Shown here: in pieces, positions 1 to 9,410 of the stretch
How positions within the stretch are numbered: position 1 is the first letter of the stretch
How the letters are laid out: each line of letters starts with the position of its first letter
NCBI RefSeq assembly: GCF_012933655.1
Contig: NZ_JABBJJ010000070.1
Span: 1 to 43,172, forward strand
DNA length: 43,172 nt
Source: Pyxidicoccus fallax
Lineage (GTDB): Bacteria > Myxococcota > Myxococcia > Myxococcales > Myxococcaceae
Reading direction: 5' to 3'
Notes under the pieces: model-generated
What the model saw: the letters and a program-made list of their open reading frames with translations, nothing else
What the model was told of the DNA's origin: nothing
The model's database searches: none
Program-made: the position numbers and the translations under genes

Positions 1-101
1 GGATTGGGGTTGGGGGCCGTGATGCTACCGGTGGAGCAGCCCAGCCAGAACAGCAGGGGAAGGACCCACAGCAGGGAGTGCGCGCATCGCGCCGCCGCCA
101 G
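1..101 (-). CDS. Partial lipoprotein, N-terminal end at left window edge (start codon unresolved)
   Basis: A reverse-strand frame running off the left edge reads as a lipoprotein signal peptide: a hydrophobic stretch LLWVLPLLFWLGC followed by STGSITAPNPN, with a good lipobox (WLGC). The product would be exported and lipid-anchored. No ATG, GTG or TTG lies in this frame close upstream; CTG at 99-101 is the only near-cognate codon. Two nearby ATGs (103-105 and 85-87, read on the reverse strand) are out of frame with the signal peptide, so a sequencing indel or a non-standard start is possible. The rest of the gene is outside the window, so nothing can be said about function. Confidence 0.4.
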   Translation of the reverse strand, partial: MAAARCAHSLLWVLPLLFWLGCSTGSITAPNPN

Positions 102-295
102 CCATGGAGGGGGGGGATTTCCGTGGGGCATCAGCGGACCCAAGGCAAGTCACATGCCATGGAGCGCTCGCGCGGGCTCTCCTCGGAGCAGGGCCGATGA
201 CACGGGCCCTGAGCCCTGAAGAGATGTGGAGCCACCCCCACATCCTGGAGCCCGTGCGCCACACAATACCGGATTCTCGTACTGTGATGACGGGA

Positions 296-308
296 GCAAT
301 GGCATTGC
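296..308. promoter_or_regulatory. Palindrome upstream of the GlxA-type regulator gene
   Basis: GCAATGGCATTGC is a perfect 6-bp inverted repeat around a single central base. It ends about 50 bases before the proposed start at 358. Its position suits an operator for autoregulation, but nothing in the sequence shows which protein binds. Confidence 0.3.
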
Positions 309-357
309 CCTGGTAGGGCTTTACAGGAGCGGGGTGGGGAGAGCAGTGCGGAGGGTC

Positions 358-1353
358 ATGCGCGTCGCCATTCTCGCCTATCCCGGAGTCGTGGCCCTCG
401 ATGTCACCGGCCCGGCGGAGGTCTTCGCCGCCGCGGCCCGACTCACCGGGGGTGGTTATGAGCTCGTGCTCCTGGGCACGAAGCCTGGGCCCATCCCGAC
501 CTTTTCGAGCATGGCGCTGCAGCCCGCGGGTGTCATTTCGGAGGACCTCGGGAGGATGGACACCCTGCTCATCGCCGGCAGTCCCGGCATCCCTCCGGTC
601 ATCAAGGACGCCGAGGTGCTCGAGTGGACCCGCCGGGAGGCCCCTCGCTGCAGGCGCCATGGCTCCATCTGTACGGGGGCCTTCGTGCTCGGTGCGGCCG
701 GTCTGCTCGACGGCAAGCGGGCCACCACCCACTGGCGCTTCACGCGGGCGCTGGCCCACGCCTACCCGCGTGTCACCGTCGAGCATGACAGCCTCTTCGT
801 CCGGGATGGTTCGACGTACACCTCGGCGGGCGTCAGCTCGGGCATCGACCTGGCCCTCGCACTCGTCGAGGAGGACTTCGGCCGCAAGCTCGCGCTGTCC
901 GTCGCGCGGGAGCTGGTGGTCTTCCTCAAGCGTCCTGGCGGCCAGTCGCAGTTCAGCCACCAGCTGGCGGCCCAATTCTCCGACGTGCCGGCCATCCAGG
1001 GGCTGCAGCAGTGGGTCATCGACCATCCGCGCGAGGACCACTCGGTGGAGCGGCTCGCGAGGCGCGTCCACATGAGCCCGCGCAACTTCGCCCGGGTGTT
1101 CCGGCGGGAGACCGGGGCAACTCCCGCCGGGTTCGTCGAGGCCGTCCGTGTCGAGGCCGCGCGGCGGCTCCTCGAGAGCACGGAGCTCCCCATCCAGACC
1201 GTGGCGGACCGGGTGGGGTTCGGCAACACGAACGGCCTGCGCCGTGCCTTCCTCCGGCAGCACGGCATCGGGCCCGCGGAGTACCGTCACTCCGTGAAGG
1301 GCGCCCCTTCGAGCGCTTCGCAGAAGTCCAGGGGGCGGAAGCCGGGGAGGTGA
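358..1353 (+). CDS. GlxA-family transcriptional regulator (DJ-1/PfpI domain plus AraC HTH)
   Basis: The 331-residue product has the two-domain GlxA layout. Residues 1-170 form a DJ-1/PfpI-like domain opening with MRVAILAYPGV and carrying the nucleophile-elbow Cys in GSICTGAF (C105). The C-terminal ~100 residues form an AraC-type double helix-turn-helix (LARRVHMSPRNFARVFRRET, then IQTVADRVGFGNTNGLRRAF). Such proteins are cytoplasmic DNA-binding regulators; the DJ-1 domain is generally thought to sense a ligand and not to act as a protease. I chose ATG 358 because it opens the domain exactly and has GGAGG just upstream (short spacing); the frame stays open back to 226. Its 3' end overlaps the convergent HD gene by 67 bases. 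The regulated target is unknown. Confidence 0.9.
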   Translation: MRVAILAYPGVVALDVTGPAEVFAAAARLTGGGYELVLLGTKPGPIPTFSSMALQPAGVISEDLGRMDTLLIAGSPGIPPVIKDAEVLEWTRREAPRCRRHGSICTGAFVLGAAGLLDGKRATTHWRFTRALAHAYPRVTVEHDSLFVRDGSTYTSAGVSSGIDLALALVEEDFGRKLALSVARELVVFLKRPGGQSQFSHQLAAQFSDVPAIQGLQQWVIDHPREDHSVERLARRVHMSPRNFARVFRRETGATPAGFVEAVRVEAARRLLESTELPIQTVADRVGFGNTNGLRRAFLRQHGIGPAEYRHSVKGAPSSASQKSRGRKPGR

Positions 1354-1922
1354 CGCCGGCCGACGTCCGAGAGGAAGTTGCCGAAGGTGGTGTGGGGCTT
1401 TCGCTGGATGACGCCGCGGAGCACCTCAACGAAGTCCCGCTTGAAGTCCAGGCGCGGGAAGGCCGCGACGACGCCCTCGAGGCGCTCGCGCCCGACGAGC
1501 TCGGCGCCCATGCCCACCACGTCGACGCTGATGCCCAGGTGCGTCAGCGCGACCTCGGGCTCCTTGTGCTCCGCGATGCCCACCGAGGTGTGGAGCGCGA
1601 CGGCATCCCACACCCGGGAGACCGTCTGCCCCGGGGCGCCGCGCTGTACGAGGAAGTCCCGTGCGGCATTGGCACCGTCCACCTCGAAGCGCAGGGCCCC
1701 CGCGAAGCGCTCGGTGAGGCCGAGGTCGTGCAGCACCGTGCCCAGGTACAGCACTTCCGAGTCATACGCGAGCCCTCGGGCGCGACCGATGAGCTCCGCG
1801 AAGACATAGGAGCGCAGCGCATGGTGGTAGACGAGCGGGCTGGAGACGTCTCGCACCAGCTCCGTCGCCTCACGCGCGAGCTTGCTGTCGGGGATGCGGA
1901 CACCCGCGACTTCCTTGTGCAT
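1287..1922 (-). CDS. HD-domain hydrolase, cyanamide-hydratase-like
   Basis: This encodes a 211-residue soluble HD-superfamily metal-dependent hydrolase. Visible are His33/His34 in the first helix, the HD pair His65-Asp66 in LGTVLHDLGL, and a later His in VALHTSVGIAEH, the usual metal-ligand pattern. The overall pattern (VYHHALRSYVFAELIG, then VLHDLGLT) resembles cyanamide hydratase-like HD proteins, which act on small nitriles or related substrates; the true substrate is unknown. ATG 1922 is preferred over an upstream in-frame start because GGAAGG sits at good distance and the domain starts here. The last 67 bases lie antisense to the end of the regulator gene. Confidence 0.8.
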   Translation of the reverse strand: MHKEVAGVRIPDSKLAREATELVRDVSSPLVYHHALRSYVFAELIGRARGLAYDSEVLYLGTVLHDLGLTERFAGALRFEVDGANAARDFLVQRGAPGQTVSRVWDAVALHTSVGIAEHKEPEVALTHLGISVDVVGMGAELVGRERLEGVVAAFPRLDFKRDFVEVLRGVIQRKPHTTFGNFLSDVGRRHLPGFRPLDFCEALEGAPFTE

Positions 1923-2145
1923 GGGTTTTTCCTTCCGTGAGAGGAACGCCCCCCATGCTGCCGCCCGGCCGCGCACCGGGACGGACGAACCGGCATCGAT
2001 TCCAGCCATCTGGCGAGGCGTTTCCGACCCGCGACCGCGGGGCGAGTGTCTCATCCTTCAGGGAGACACGCATGAGCCCACATCCTGCGCGCCGCGGTAA
2101 GGAGGGGGAATTCCTTGCAATGTAAGTGTTCACTGAGAGTGGTGG

Positions 2146-2170
2146 ATTGAATGACAAAACGACTGTCAAT
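2146..2170. promoter_or_regulatory. Nested inverted repeats upstream of the multicopper oxidase operon
   Basis: ATTGA (2146-2150) pairs with TCAAT (2166-2170), and inside it TGACA (2152-2156) pairs with TGTCA (2164-2168). The element lies 27 bases before the first start codon of the operon, in an unusually AT-rich pocket. The rest of the 274-base gap (1923-2196) shows no gene. A role as operator or core promoter is inferred from position and symmetry only. Confidence 0.3.
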
Positions 2171-2196
2171 TTGTTAGGCTATCGGCCTCACTCGCC

Positions 2197-5100
2197 ATGA
2201 ACCCGGGGGGGCCCATGAGTGAATCGAAGAGGCTGTGGAGCCGTGTGCTCGCTGTCCTGACGTTCGTGGCGTTGCTGGAGCCCGATACCGCCCAGGCGGC
2301 ACCGAGATGTGAGCGGACGGTGACCGCCAGCGTGGTGGCGTTGGACCAGCCGCTCTTCCTCAACCGCCTGGGCGCGCGTGTTCCGGGGGGCATGGTGTTC
2401 GCCCTCCAGCGGGACGTGGTGCCCACCGAGGGCACCGAGCTGCTGCCGGGCAAGGTGGCGCTGCGCCCCGGCAAGCGCCCGCGCCCGCTGGTGCTCCGGG
2501 CCAACGTGGGTGACTGCCTCCGCGTCGAGTTCACCAACCTGCTCAGCCCGGCGAAGCCGCAGGCGGCCACCCAGACGTACACGCTGAACGCGGGCGTCAC
2601 GGCGATCGGGCTGCCGCCGGTCACCGTGGATGGCTCCTTCGTGGGGGCCAACACCAGCACCCTGATTCCTCCCGGGGCACCGAAGCTCCAGCCGGACGGC
2701 CGGCGCTACTCGGCGGTGTACACCTTCTATGCGGAGGCGGAGGGGACGTTCCTCCTCCACAGCACGGGCGCGAACTTCGACTTCGGCCTGCCTGGCAACA
2801 AATCCTCCTTCCTGACGGGCGGCCAGCTCTCCGCGGGCCTGTTCGGCGCGGTGAACGTGGAGCCCCGAGGCTCCGAGTGGTACCGCAGCCAGGTCTCCGC
2901 CGAGGAGCTGAAGCTCGCCACCCGGCGCGCGACGCCCACCGGCCAGCCGGTGCTCGACTACGGCGCGGTGTTCCCCAAGGGCTATCAGCGGCCACAGGAG
3001 GGCGGGGTGGTTCCGGAGGGCACGCCGGTGCTGCGGATGCTGGATGCCCGGAATGAGATCGTCCACAGCGACCTCACCGCCGTCATCACCGGACCGGGGG
3101 CGGGGCGCCTCGCGGTGAAGTACCCGCTCAACCCGGCGCTGCCGGACCGCGAGCAGCCGTTCCGCGAGTTCACGCTCATCTACCACGAGATGTTCAACGC
3201 GACGCAGGCGTTCGACGCGTTCGACGCGTCCAAGCAGCAGACGCCGGACGCGCAGGACCTGGCGAACACGCTGTCCATCGGAGGGGACAACTTCGGCATC
3301 AACTACGGCACCGGCGGCATCGGCGCGGAAATCTGGGCCAATCGCATCGGCGTGGGGCCGGCGGCCAACTGCCCGGAGTGCAAGTTCGAGGAGTTCTTCC
3401 TGAGCTCCTGGGCCAACGGCGACCCGGCCATGGTGGTGGACGTGCCGGCCAACCAGAAGGGCCAGAAGGCCACCCGGGCGGTGTTCTCCGATGACCCGAC
3501 GAACGTCTACCACAGCTATCTGAGCGACCACGTCCGCTTCCGCGTCATCCACGGCGGCTCGTCCATCCACCACATCCACCACCTGCACGCGCAGCAGTGG
3601 CTGCACGCGCCGGACAGCGACCAGAGCCAGTACCTGGACAGCCAGGCCATCGGTCCGGGCGTCGGCTACACGCTGGACATGGTCTACAACGGCACCGGCA
3701 ACAAGAACCGGACCGTCGGCGACTCCATCTTCCACTGCCACTTCTACCCGCACTTCGCGGCCGGCATGTGGTCGCTCTGGCGCGCCCACGACGTCTTCGA
3801 GCCGGGCACCGAGCTGGACAAGGCGGGCTACCCGGTGGCCACCGCCCGCGCGCTGCCCGACGGGGAGATTCAGCGCGGCACCCCCATTCCGGCGGTGGTG
3901 CCGCTGCCCACGCTGGCCATGGCGCCCATGCCCGCCCCGGTGCGGCTGGAGCAGGGCCAGGTGGTGGTGGATGCCACCCGGGGCAACCCCGGCTTCCCCT
4001 TCTACGTGCCCGGCGCGGCCGGTCATCGCCCGCCGCACCCGCCCATGGACTTCGCGGTGCTCAACGGCAAGCCGCAGAATGGCGGCCTGCCGCGGCATCT
4101 CGTCACGGGCGGCACCGCGAAGAGCGTGCAGACCCGGCTCGACTTCAGCAAGGACAGCACCACGCTCAAGGCCGTGGAGCTCCCGGAGGAGGGCACCGCC
4201 GCGGAGAAGGTGGCCATGGCCTTCCACGCCACGAACCACGCCTCCTTCAAGCCGGATGGCTCGCCCGCGCAGTTCCTCACCAACGCGCTGCCCCCCAAGC
4301 CGGGCGCGCCGTACGCGGACCCCTGCGCGGGCACCACGAACGAGCGGCGCTACCGGGCGGCCAACATCGAGATGGACGTCACCCTGAACAAGAAGGGCTG
4401 GCACTTTCCGCAGCAGCGCATGCTCGCGCTGTGGGAGGACGTGCAGCCCACCTTCAACGGCACCCGCCAGCCCGAGCCGCTCTTCTTCCGCGCCAACTCG
4501 GGGGAGTGCATCGAGTACTGGCACACCAACCTGGTGCCCGACTACTACCAGCTCGATGACTTCCAGGTGCGCACGCCGGTGGACATCCTCGGCCAGCACA
4601 TCCACCTGGTGAAGTTCGACGTCACCGCCTCGGACGGCGCCGCCAACGGGTGGAACTACGAGGATGGTACCTTCAGCCCGGACGAGGTGCGGGCGCGCAT
4701 CAAGGCCATCAACGCCACGGGCGGCCTCGACTCCGGCGGCAGGAAGCGGCTGCTCACCCCGGTGCCCGCGCCCGCGGTCTTCGGGCCGCAGGCGGGCAAG
4801 AAGTTCCTCGGCGCGCAGACCACCATCCAGCGCTGGGCCGCGGACCCCCTCCTCGACAACCAGGGCAAGGACCGCACCCTGCGCACCGTCTTCACGCATG
4901 ACCACTTCGGGCCGTCCACCCACCAGCAGGCGGGCCTCTACGCGGGGCTCCTGGTGGAGCCGGCGGGCTCGAAGTGGCGCGACCCGGTGACGGGCCTGCT
5001 GATGGGCACCCGCGACGACGGCGGTCCCACCAGCTTCCAGGCGGACATCCTCACGCCCAACGTCGCGGACAGCTACCGCGAGTTCGCGCTCGAGTTCCAG

Positions 5101-7470
5101 GACATGCAGCTCGCCTACAAGCCGGACGTGTTCGGCAAGAAGCAGGCGGCGGGCAAGATGGGCCTGGCCAACCCGGCGCTGGCTGTCAGCCCGCCGGCAT
5201 GCGCCACGCGCCCGGATGGAACCTCGCCGACCGCGCCGTGCCCGAGCCTCATCTCCCAGGTGAACGCCGGCACGTTCTCCGTCAACTACCGCAGCGAGCC
5301 GCTGCCCTTCCGCGTGGGCAAGGTCAGCCCGGCCACGGCGTCCGCGAACATCGAGAGCGTTCCCTCGGGGACGCCGGATCCGTCGGACCTCTCCAACGTG
5401 TTCCTCTCCCTCCAGCGCGCGGACCCGGCCCTCAACCGGCAGCCCAACCCCGTGGTCCCGGGCATGGGTGACACGGACCCGTACACGCCGCTGCTGCGCG
5501 CGTACCAGGGGGACCCGGTGCAGGTGCGCGTCATGGCGGGCGGGCAGGACTCCATCCACAACTTCAACATGCACGGCGTGCGCTGGCTCTTCGAGCCCTC
5601 GGACCGCAACTCCGGCTATCGCGCCAGTCAGCCGCTCGGCATCTCCGAGCACTACGAGATGCTCTTCACCCTGCCGCGCACGGGCGGTGACGCGGATTAC
5701 CTGTACAACCCGAGCGCCACTGTCGCCGGCCTGGATAACGGCAACTGGGGCATCCTTCGCGCCTACGCCAAGAGGCAGGCCCATCTGCTGGTGCTGCCCA
5801 GCAACCCAGCCCCCACGGAAGGGCCGGCCACCAGCGTGTGTCCGCCAGGCGCCCCCAGGCCGCCGGTGCTCAAGGTCAGTGCCTACACCGCCGCGCAGGT
5901 CCTCCCGGCCCAGCCGGAAAAGGGGGTCGTCTACTACAGCCGCAACGGCGTGACGCTCTCGGACACCCAGGCGCTGCTGTACGTGCGCGACGACGACATC
6001 GACCCGGCCACCGGGAAGCTCAGGGACTCCGCGCCCGTCGAGCCGCTCGTCCTCCGCGCCCGGGCTGGTGACTGCATCACGGTGCAGCTCACCAACAAGC
6101 TGGACACCCGCGCCAGTGTCTTCACGGCGAAGAGCCAGGCGCCGGCCGCGTTTGGCGACATCACGCTCCAGACCTCCACGCACGTGGGCCTGCACCCGCA
6201 GCTGCTCTCGTTCGACGTGAGGGCCGCCAATGGCGTCAACGTGGGGCGCAACGGGGTGAGCAGCGTGGCGCCGGGCGAGAGTCGCACCTACGAGTGGTAC
6301 GCGGGCGAGGTGCGGCGCGAGGGGAACAACGTCGTCGGCCGGCCCATCGAGTTCGGCGCGGTGAACCTGTACCCGTCGGACCCGCTGCAGCAGCACGCGT
6401 ACGGCCTGGTGGGCGCGCTCATCGTCGAGCCGGCCGGTTCGACGTGGGTCGAGGACGAGCTGACGCATGCCTCGGCCACCGTCCGGCCGTCCTCGGGCGC
6501 GGCCTTCCGCGAGTTCGTCCTCGTCAGCCAGGAGAGCCTGAACCTGGGGTTGCAGACCCCGCCGACCGGTGGTTTCCAGGCGGTCAACTACCGCACCGAG
6601 CCGATGGCGTACCGCTACGGCCTCCAGGAGTCCGCGGCGTACCCGGCCGTGGACCTGTCGTGCGCGACCTCGGACCGGCTCCAGCAGGGCTCGACGGCCT
6701 CGGCATCGGGCGCGCCGAACACGCCGGTCTTCACCGCGGCCGCGGGGCAGCCGGTGCGCTTCCGGTTGCTGCACGCCGGAGACCACTTCATCGATGGCTC
6801 GGTCTTCACCATCGAGGGCCACAGCTGGCAGGAGTCGCCGTTCACGAAGGACTCGACGGAGATGGGCTCCAACCCGAGGTCTCCGTGGATGAGCGCCCGC
6901 GTGGGGTTCGGCGCGACGGACCACTTCAACATCGTCCTGGCGAGCGCGGGAGGTCCGTTCGCGGTCAGCCGGGACTACCTGTACCGCTCGTTCATCAGCA
7001 CCGGCATGCTGAACGGTTCGTGGGGCATCTTCCGGGTGAGCCCGCAGGGCCGGGACTCGGTCACGTTCACCCGGGCGCAGGACGGCTCGGTGCGCGGGGC
7101 GAACACGGTGAGCCCCGTCACGGGGCGCTACGCGAGGACCGTGAAGCTCTTCAGTGGCGTCGCGCGCAAGGACGGCTCGGGCTGTGTCGGCACCGCGCTG
7201 GCTTCGATCCGGGTGGGCAAGGGCGGCCAGTGGGCCGTGCCCGGCAAGTTCCCCACCGAGCTGTGCGCCCAGTCCGACTCCGGTGGCGTGGGAGAGTGGA
7301 CGGCGCAGGTCTCCGAGGCCTGTGTCTCGCCGCAGGTGAAGCCGGTCTCGGCCGCCCTCACGGCGGCCCCCCACGGTGCCGGCCCCACCGCGCCGTTCCT
7401 GCGCCAGCAGCAGCTCGCCCCCACTCCCCGCCACGCGCTGCCTCCTCGCGCGGATAGCGAGACCCGATGA
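2197..7470 (+). CDS. Giant secreted multicopper oxidase, MofA-like
   Basis: The 1,757-residue product starts with a signal peptide (hydrophobic stretch VLAVLTFVALL, then DTAQAAP) and contains many cupredoxin-like units. Copper-ligand motifs are spread along it: HHIHHLH at 458-464, HCHFYPHFAAGM at 513-524 (Cys514 as a type 1 copper ligand flanked by type 3-style His), HIH at 801-803, HDH at 901-903 with H909, H1121/H1126 in HNFNMHG, and HVGLH at 1329-1333. Ordinary multicopper oxidases have about 500 residues. This length and ligand pattern fit the MofA/McoA class linked to Mn(II) oxidation, though the substrate is not proven. ATG 2197 is the outer start; ATG 2215, behind a G-run, is an equally good alternative. 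The stop overlaps the next start (ATGA). Confidence 0.85.
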   Translation: MNPGGPMSESKRLWSRVLAVLTFVALLEPDTAQAAPRCERTVTASVVALDQPLFLNRLGARVPGGMVFALQRDVVPTEGTELLPGKVALRPGKRPRPLVLRANVGDCLRVEFTNLLSPAKPQAATQTYTLNAGVTAIGLPPVTVDGSFVGANTSTLIPPGAPKLQPDGRRYSAVYTFYAEAEGTFLLHSTGANFDFGLPGNKSSFLTGGQLSAGLFGAVNVEPRGSEWYRSQVSAEELKLATRRATPTGQPVLDYGAVFPKGYQRPQEGGVVPEGTPVLRMLDARNEIVHSDLTAVITGPGAGRLAVKYPLNPALPDREQPFREFTLIYHEMFNATQAFDAFDASKQQTPDAQDLANTLSIGGDNFGINYGTGGIGAEIWANRIGVGPAANCPECKFEEFFLSSWANGDPAMVVDVPANQKGQKATRAVFSDDPTNVYHSYLSDHVRFRVIHGGSSIHHIHHLHAQQWLHAPDSDQSQYLDSQAIGPGVGYTLDMVYNGTGNKNRTVGDSIFHCHFYPHFAAGMWSLWRAHDVFEPGTELDKAGYPVATARALPDGEIQRGTPIPAVVPLPTLAMAPMPAPVRLEQGQVVVDATRGNPGFPFYVPGAAGHRPPHPPMDFAVLNGKPQNGGLPRHLVTGGTAKSVQTRLDFSKDSTTLKAVELPEEGTAAEKVAMAFHATNHASFKPDGSPAQFLTNALPPKPGAPYADPCAGTTNERRYRAANIEMDVTLNKKGWHFPQQRMLALWEDVQPTFNGTRQPEPLFFRANSGECIEYWHTNLVPDYYQLDDFQVRTPVDILGQHIHLVKFDVTASDGAANGWNYEDGTFSPDEVRARIKAINATGGLDSGGRKRLLTPVPAPAVFGPQAGKKFLGAQTTIQRWAADPLLDNQGKDRTLRTVFTHDHFGPSTHQQAGLYAGLLVEPAGSKWRDPVTGLLMGTRDDGGPTSFQADILTPNVADSYREFALEFQDMQLAYKPDVFGKKQAAGKMGLANPALAVSPPACATRPDGTSPTAPCPSLISQVNAGTFSVNYRSEPLPFRVGKVSPATASANIESVPSGTPDPSDLSNVFLSLQRADPALNRQPNPVVPGMGDTDPYTPLLRAYQGDPVQVRVMAGGQDSIHNFNMHGVRWLFEPSDRNSGYRASQPLGISEHYEMLFTLPRTGGDADYLYNPSATVAGLDNGNWGILRAYAKRQAHLLVLPSNPAPTEGPATSVCPPGAPRPPVLKVSAYTAAQVLPAQPEKGVVYYSRNGVTLSDTQALLYVRDDDIDPATGKLRDSAPVEPLVLRARAGDCITVQLTNKLDTRASVFTAKSQAPAAFGDITLQTSTHVGLHPQLLSFDVRAANGVNVGRNGVSSVAPGESRTYEWYAGEVRREGNNVVGRPIEFGAVNLYPSDPLQQHAYGLVGALIVEPAGSTWVEDELTHASATVRPSSGAAFREFVLVSQESLNLGLQTPPTGGFQAVNYRTEPMAYRYGLQESAAYPAVDLSCATSDRLQQGSTASASGAPNTPVFTAAAGQPVRFRLLHAGDHFIDGSVFTIEGHSWQESPFTKDSTEMGSNPRSPWMSARVGFGATDHFNIVLASAGGPFAVSRDYLYRSFISTGMLNGSWGIFRVSPQGRDSVTFTRAQDGSVRGANTVSPVTGRYARTVKLFSGVARKDGSGCVGTALASIRVGKGGQWAVPGKFPTELCAQSDSGGVGEWTAQVSEACVSPQVKPVSAALTAAPHGAGPTAPFLRQQQLAPTPRHALPPRADSETR

Positions 7471-9410
7471 TGCGTCGCACCTCCGCGTTCCACCCGCTCC
7501 TGAAGTCCGGGGGCGGGTGGGTGCTCCTCGGCTTCCTCCTGCTCGCGGGGGCCGGGGCCTGGCTCGGCTTGTCGCGGTCCACTCCTCCGGCCACTGCTTC
7601 ATCGCTGCGCGCCGTGCACGCGGGCGTCGCGGTGGAGCTCACGGTGGAGCCGGTGGAGCCCTCCCGGCGTGGGCAGCCGCCCCTCGCCGGTGAGGAGGTG
7701 TCCTTCCGCGTGAAGGTGACGGACGCAGCGACGGGCGCGCCGTACCCGCGCGTCTACCCGGCGGCCTGGGTGGATGCGCGCAGGCCCGGCGAGCGCACCG
7801 ATGGCAAGGCCTGCCCGGAGAAGGTGTCGTCCTTCCTCTCCGGGGGGCTGCTCGGCGCGGGGGCCCAGGACCTCAACCTCTACCAGGTGCTGGTGCTCAA
7901 CAAGGACGCCACCCTCTCCGTCGTGGACCCGCGCTTCGGCTTCGGCGGCAGCCGGCTGCTCGGCCTGGTCTCCCTCCGCAGTCCCGGGGCGGATTGGGTG
8001 CTCACCGGGGATGACTCGAAGCTGTTCGTCTCCATGCCGGACTCGGACCGCGTGGCCGTGGTGGACCCCGTCACGCACCGCGTGTCGAGCGAGCTGGAGC
8101 TGGCCCCGCGTCCGTCGCGGCTCGCGCTCCAGCCGGACGAGGGCTACCTCTGGGTGCTGGGGGAGGGGACCGCGGACGAGCCTTCCGTCACGGTCGTCTC
8201 GGTGGCCAGCCTCTCGGTGGTGGCCCGTCTGCGCATGGGCGCGGGCGCGCACCAGATTGCGTTCAGCGACGACAGCCGCTTCGCCTTCATCACGAACCGC
8301 GAGCCGGGCACCGTCTCGGTGGTGGATGTGCGGACGCTGAAGGTGGTGAAGGAGCTGTCCACCGGCCGCGCGCCGGGCTCCGTGGCCTTCTCCCGTGGAG
8401 CGCGCGCCGCCTACGTGGCGCACGCGGACGGCACCATCGCCGTGGTGGACGCCGAGCGGCCGCAGGTGCTCGCGCGCATCACCGCGGAGGAGGGGCTGGG
8501 GCAGCTCGCCTTCGAGAAGACGGGACGCTACGGCTTCGTGCTCAACCCGGAGCGGGACACGGTTCAAATCATCGACTCGGCCACCAACCGCATCATCCAG
8601 AGCGGGAGGCTGGAGCGCGGGCCGGACGAGATTTCCTTCACCGAGGGCCTGGCCTACGTACGCCACCGGGGCCACGAGACGGTGCTGATGATTCCGCTGG
8701 ACCAGGTGGGAACGGAGGGCCGGCCCATCGCGGTGGTGGACTTCCCGGGAGGACAGCTCGCGCCGGGCGCCGCGGCGCTGGCTCCCGCCATCGTTCCCGC
8801 GCCGGGCGCCGCGGCGGTGCTGGTGGCCAACGCCGCGGACAAGGTCATCTACTACTACAAGGAGGGCATGGCGGCCCCCATGGGCAGCTTCAGCGCGTAC
8901 GACCGGGAGCCCCGGGCGGTGCGCGTGCTCGACCGCAGCCTGCGCGAGCGCTCGGCGGGCGTGTACGAGACGACGGCGCGGCTGCGCGGGCCGGGGGTGC
9001 ACGACGTGGCGGTGCTCATCGACTCGCCACGGGTGATTCACTGCTTCCCGCTCCACGTGGCGGACAACCCGGCCCTGGCGAAGGAGGAGCGGGAGGGGGT
9101 GGCCGTCGAGCCGCTCCTGCCAGACACGGTCCAGGCGGGCCAGACGGCGCGGCTGCGCTTCCGGCTGAAGGACAAGGCCACGCAGGCCCCGCGCGCGGAG
9201 GTGGGGGAGGTCACCGTCCTCGCCTATCAAGCGGCGGGCAACTGGCACACCCGGAAGGTGGCCCGGCCCGAGGCGGATGGCACCTACGGCGTGGACCTCG
9301 TCCCGCCGAGGCCCGGCGTGTACTTCCTCGCCCTCGAGGCTCCCTCGCTCGGGATGAAGCTGGACGCCGCCCAGGACCTCACCCTCATCGCCGAAGGAGG
9401 CACGCCGTGA
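7467..9410 (+). CDS. Membrane-anchored YVTN/YncE-type beta-propeller protein
   Basis: The 647-residue product has an N-terminal membrane segment (WVLLGFLLLAGAGAWLGL), a short beta-rich module, then repeated propeller blades at about residues 140-440 (phrases such as VAVVDPVTHRV, VSVVDVRTLKVV, IAVVDAERPQV and VQIIDSATNRI, each about 40 residues apart). The C-terminal ~150 residues look like an Ig-type beta-sandwich. It would face the periplasm or outside. Such propellers often act as binding scaffolds or electron-transfer partners. Here it is translationally coupled both to the oxidase (ATGA overlap at 7467-7470) and to the SCO gene (overlap at 9407-9410), so it probably serves the same complex. 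No haem motif was seen, so it is not a cytochrome d1. Confidence 0.75.
   Translation: MMRRTSAFHPLLKSGGGWVLLGFLLLAGAGAWLGLSRSTPPATASSLRAVHAGVAVELTVEPVEPSRRGQPPLAGEEVSFRVKVTDAATGAPYPRVYPAAWVDARRPGERTDGKACPEKVSSFLSGGLLGAGAQDLNLYQVLVLNKDATLSVVDPRFGFGGSRLLGLVSLRSPGADWVLTGDDSKLFVSMPDSDRVAVVDPVTHRVSSELELAPRPSRLALQPDEGYLWVLGEGTADEPSVTVVSVASLSVVARLRMGAGAHQIAFSDDSRFAFITNREPGTVSVVDVRTLKVVKELSTGRAPGSVAFSRGARAAYVAHADGTIAVVDAERPQVLARITAEEGLGQLAFEKTGRYGFVLNPERDTVQIIDSATNRIIQSGRLERGPDEISFTEGLAYVRHRGHETVLMIPLDQVGTEGRPIAVVDFPGGQLAPGAAALAPAIVPAPGAAAVLVANAADKVIYYYKEGMAAPMGSFSAYDREPRAVRVLDRSLRERSAGVYETTARLRGPGVHDVAVLIDSPRVIHCFPLHVADNPALAKEEREGVAVEPLLPDTVQAGQTARLRFRLKDKATQAPRAEVGEVTVLAYQAAGNWHTRKVARPEADGTYGVDLVPPRPGVYFLALEAPSLGMKLDAAQDLTLIAEGGTP

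Noticed and set aside
2188..7602. A reverse-strand open frame of about 1,800 codons opposite the multicopper oxidase
   Set aside because: Its translation is Arg/Ala/Val/Gly/His-rich with no domain motifs; it mirrors the codon bias of the real forward gene in GC-rich DNA.
7467..9410. Cytochrome d1 / nitrite reductase-like protein
   Set aside because: Only the propeller repeats match; no haem c motif or nitrite-reductase partner genes.
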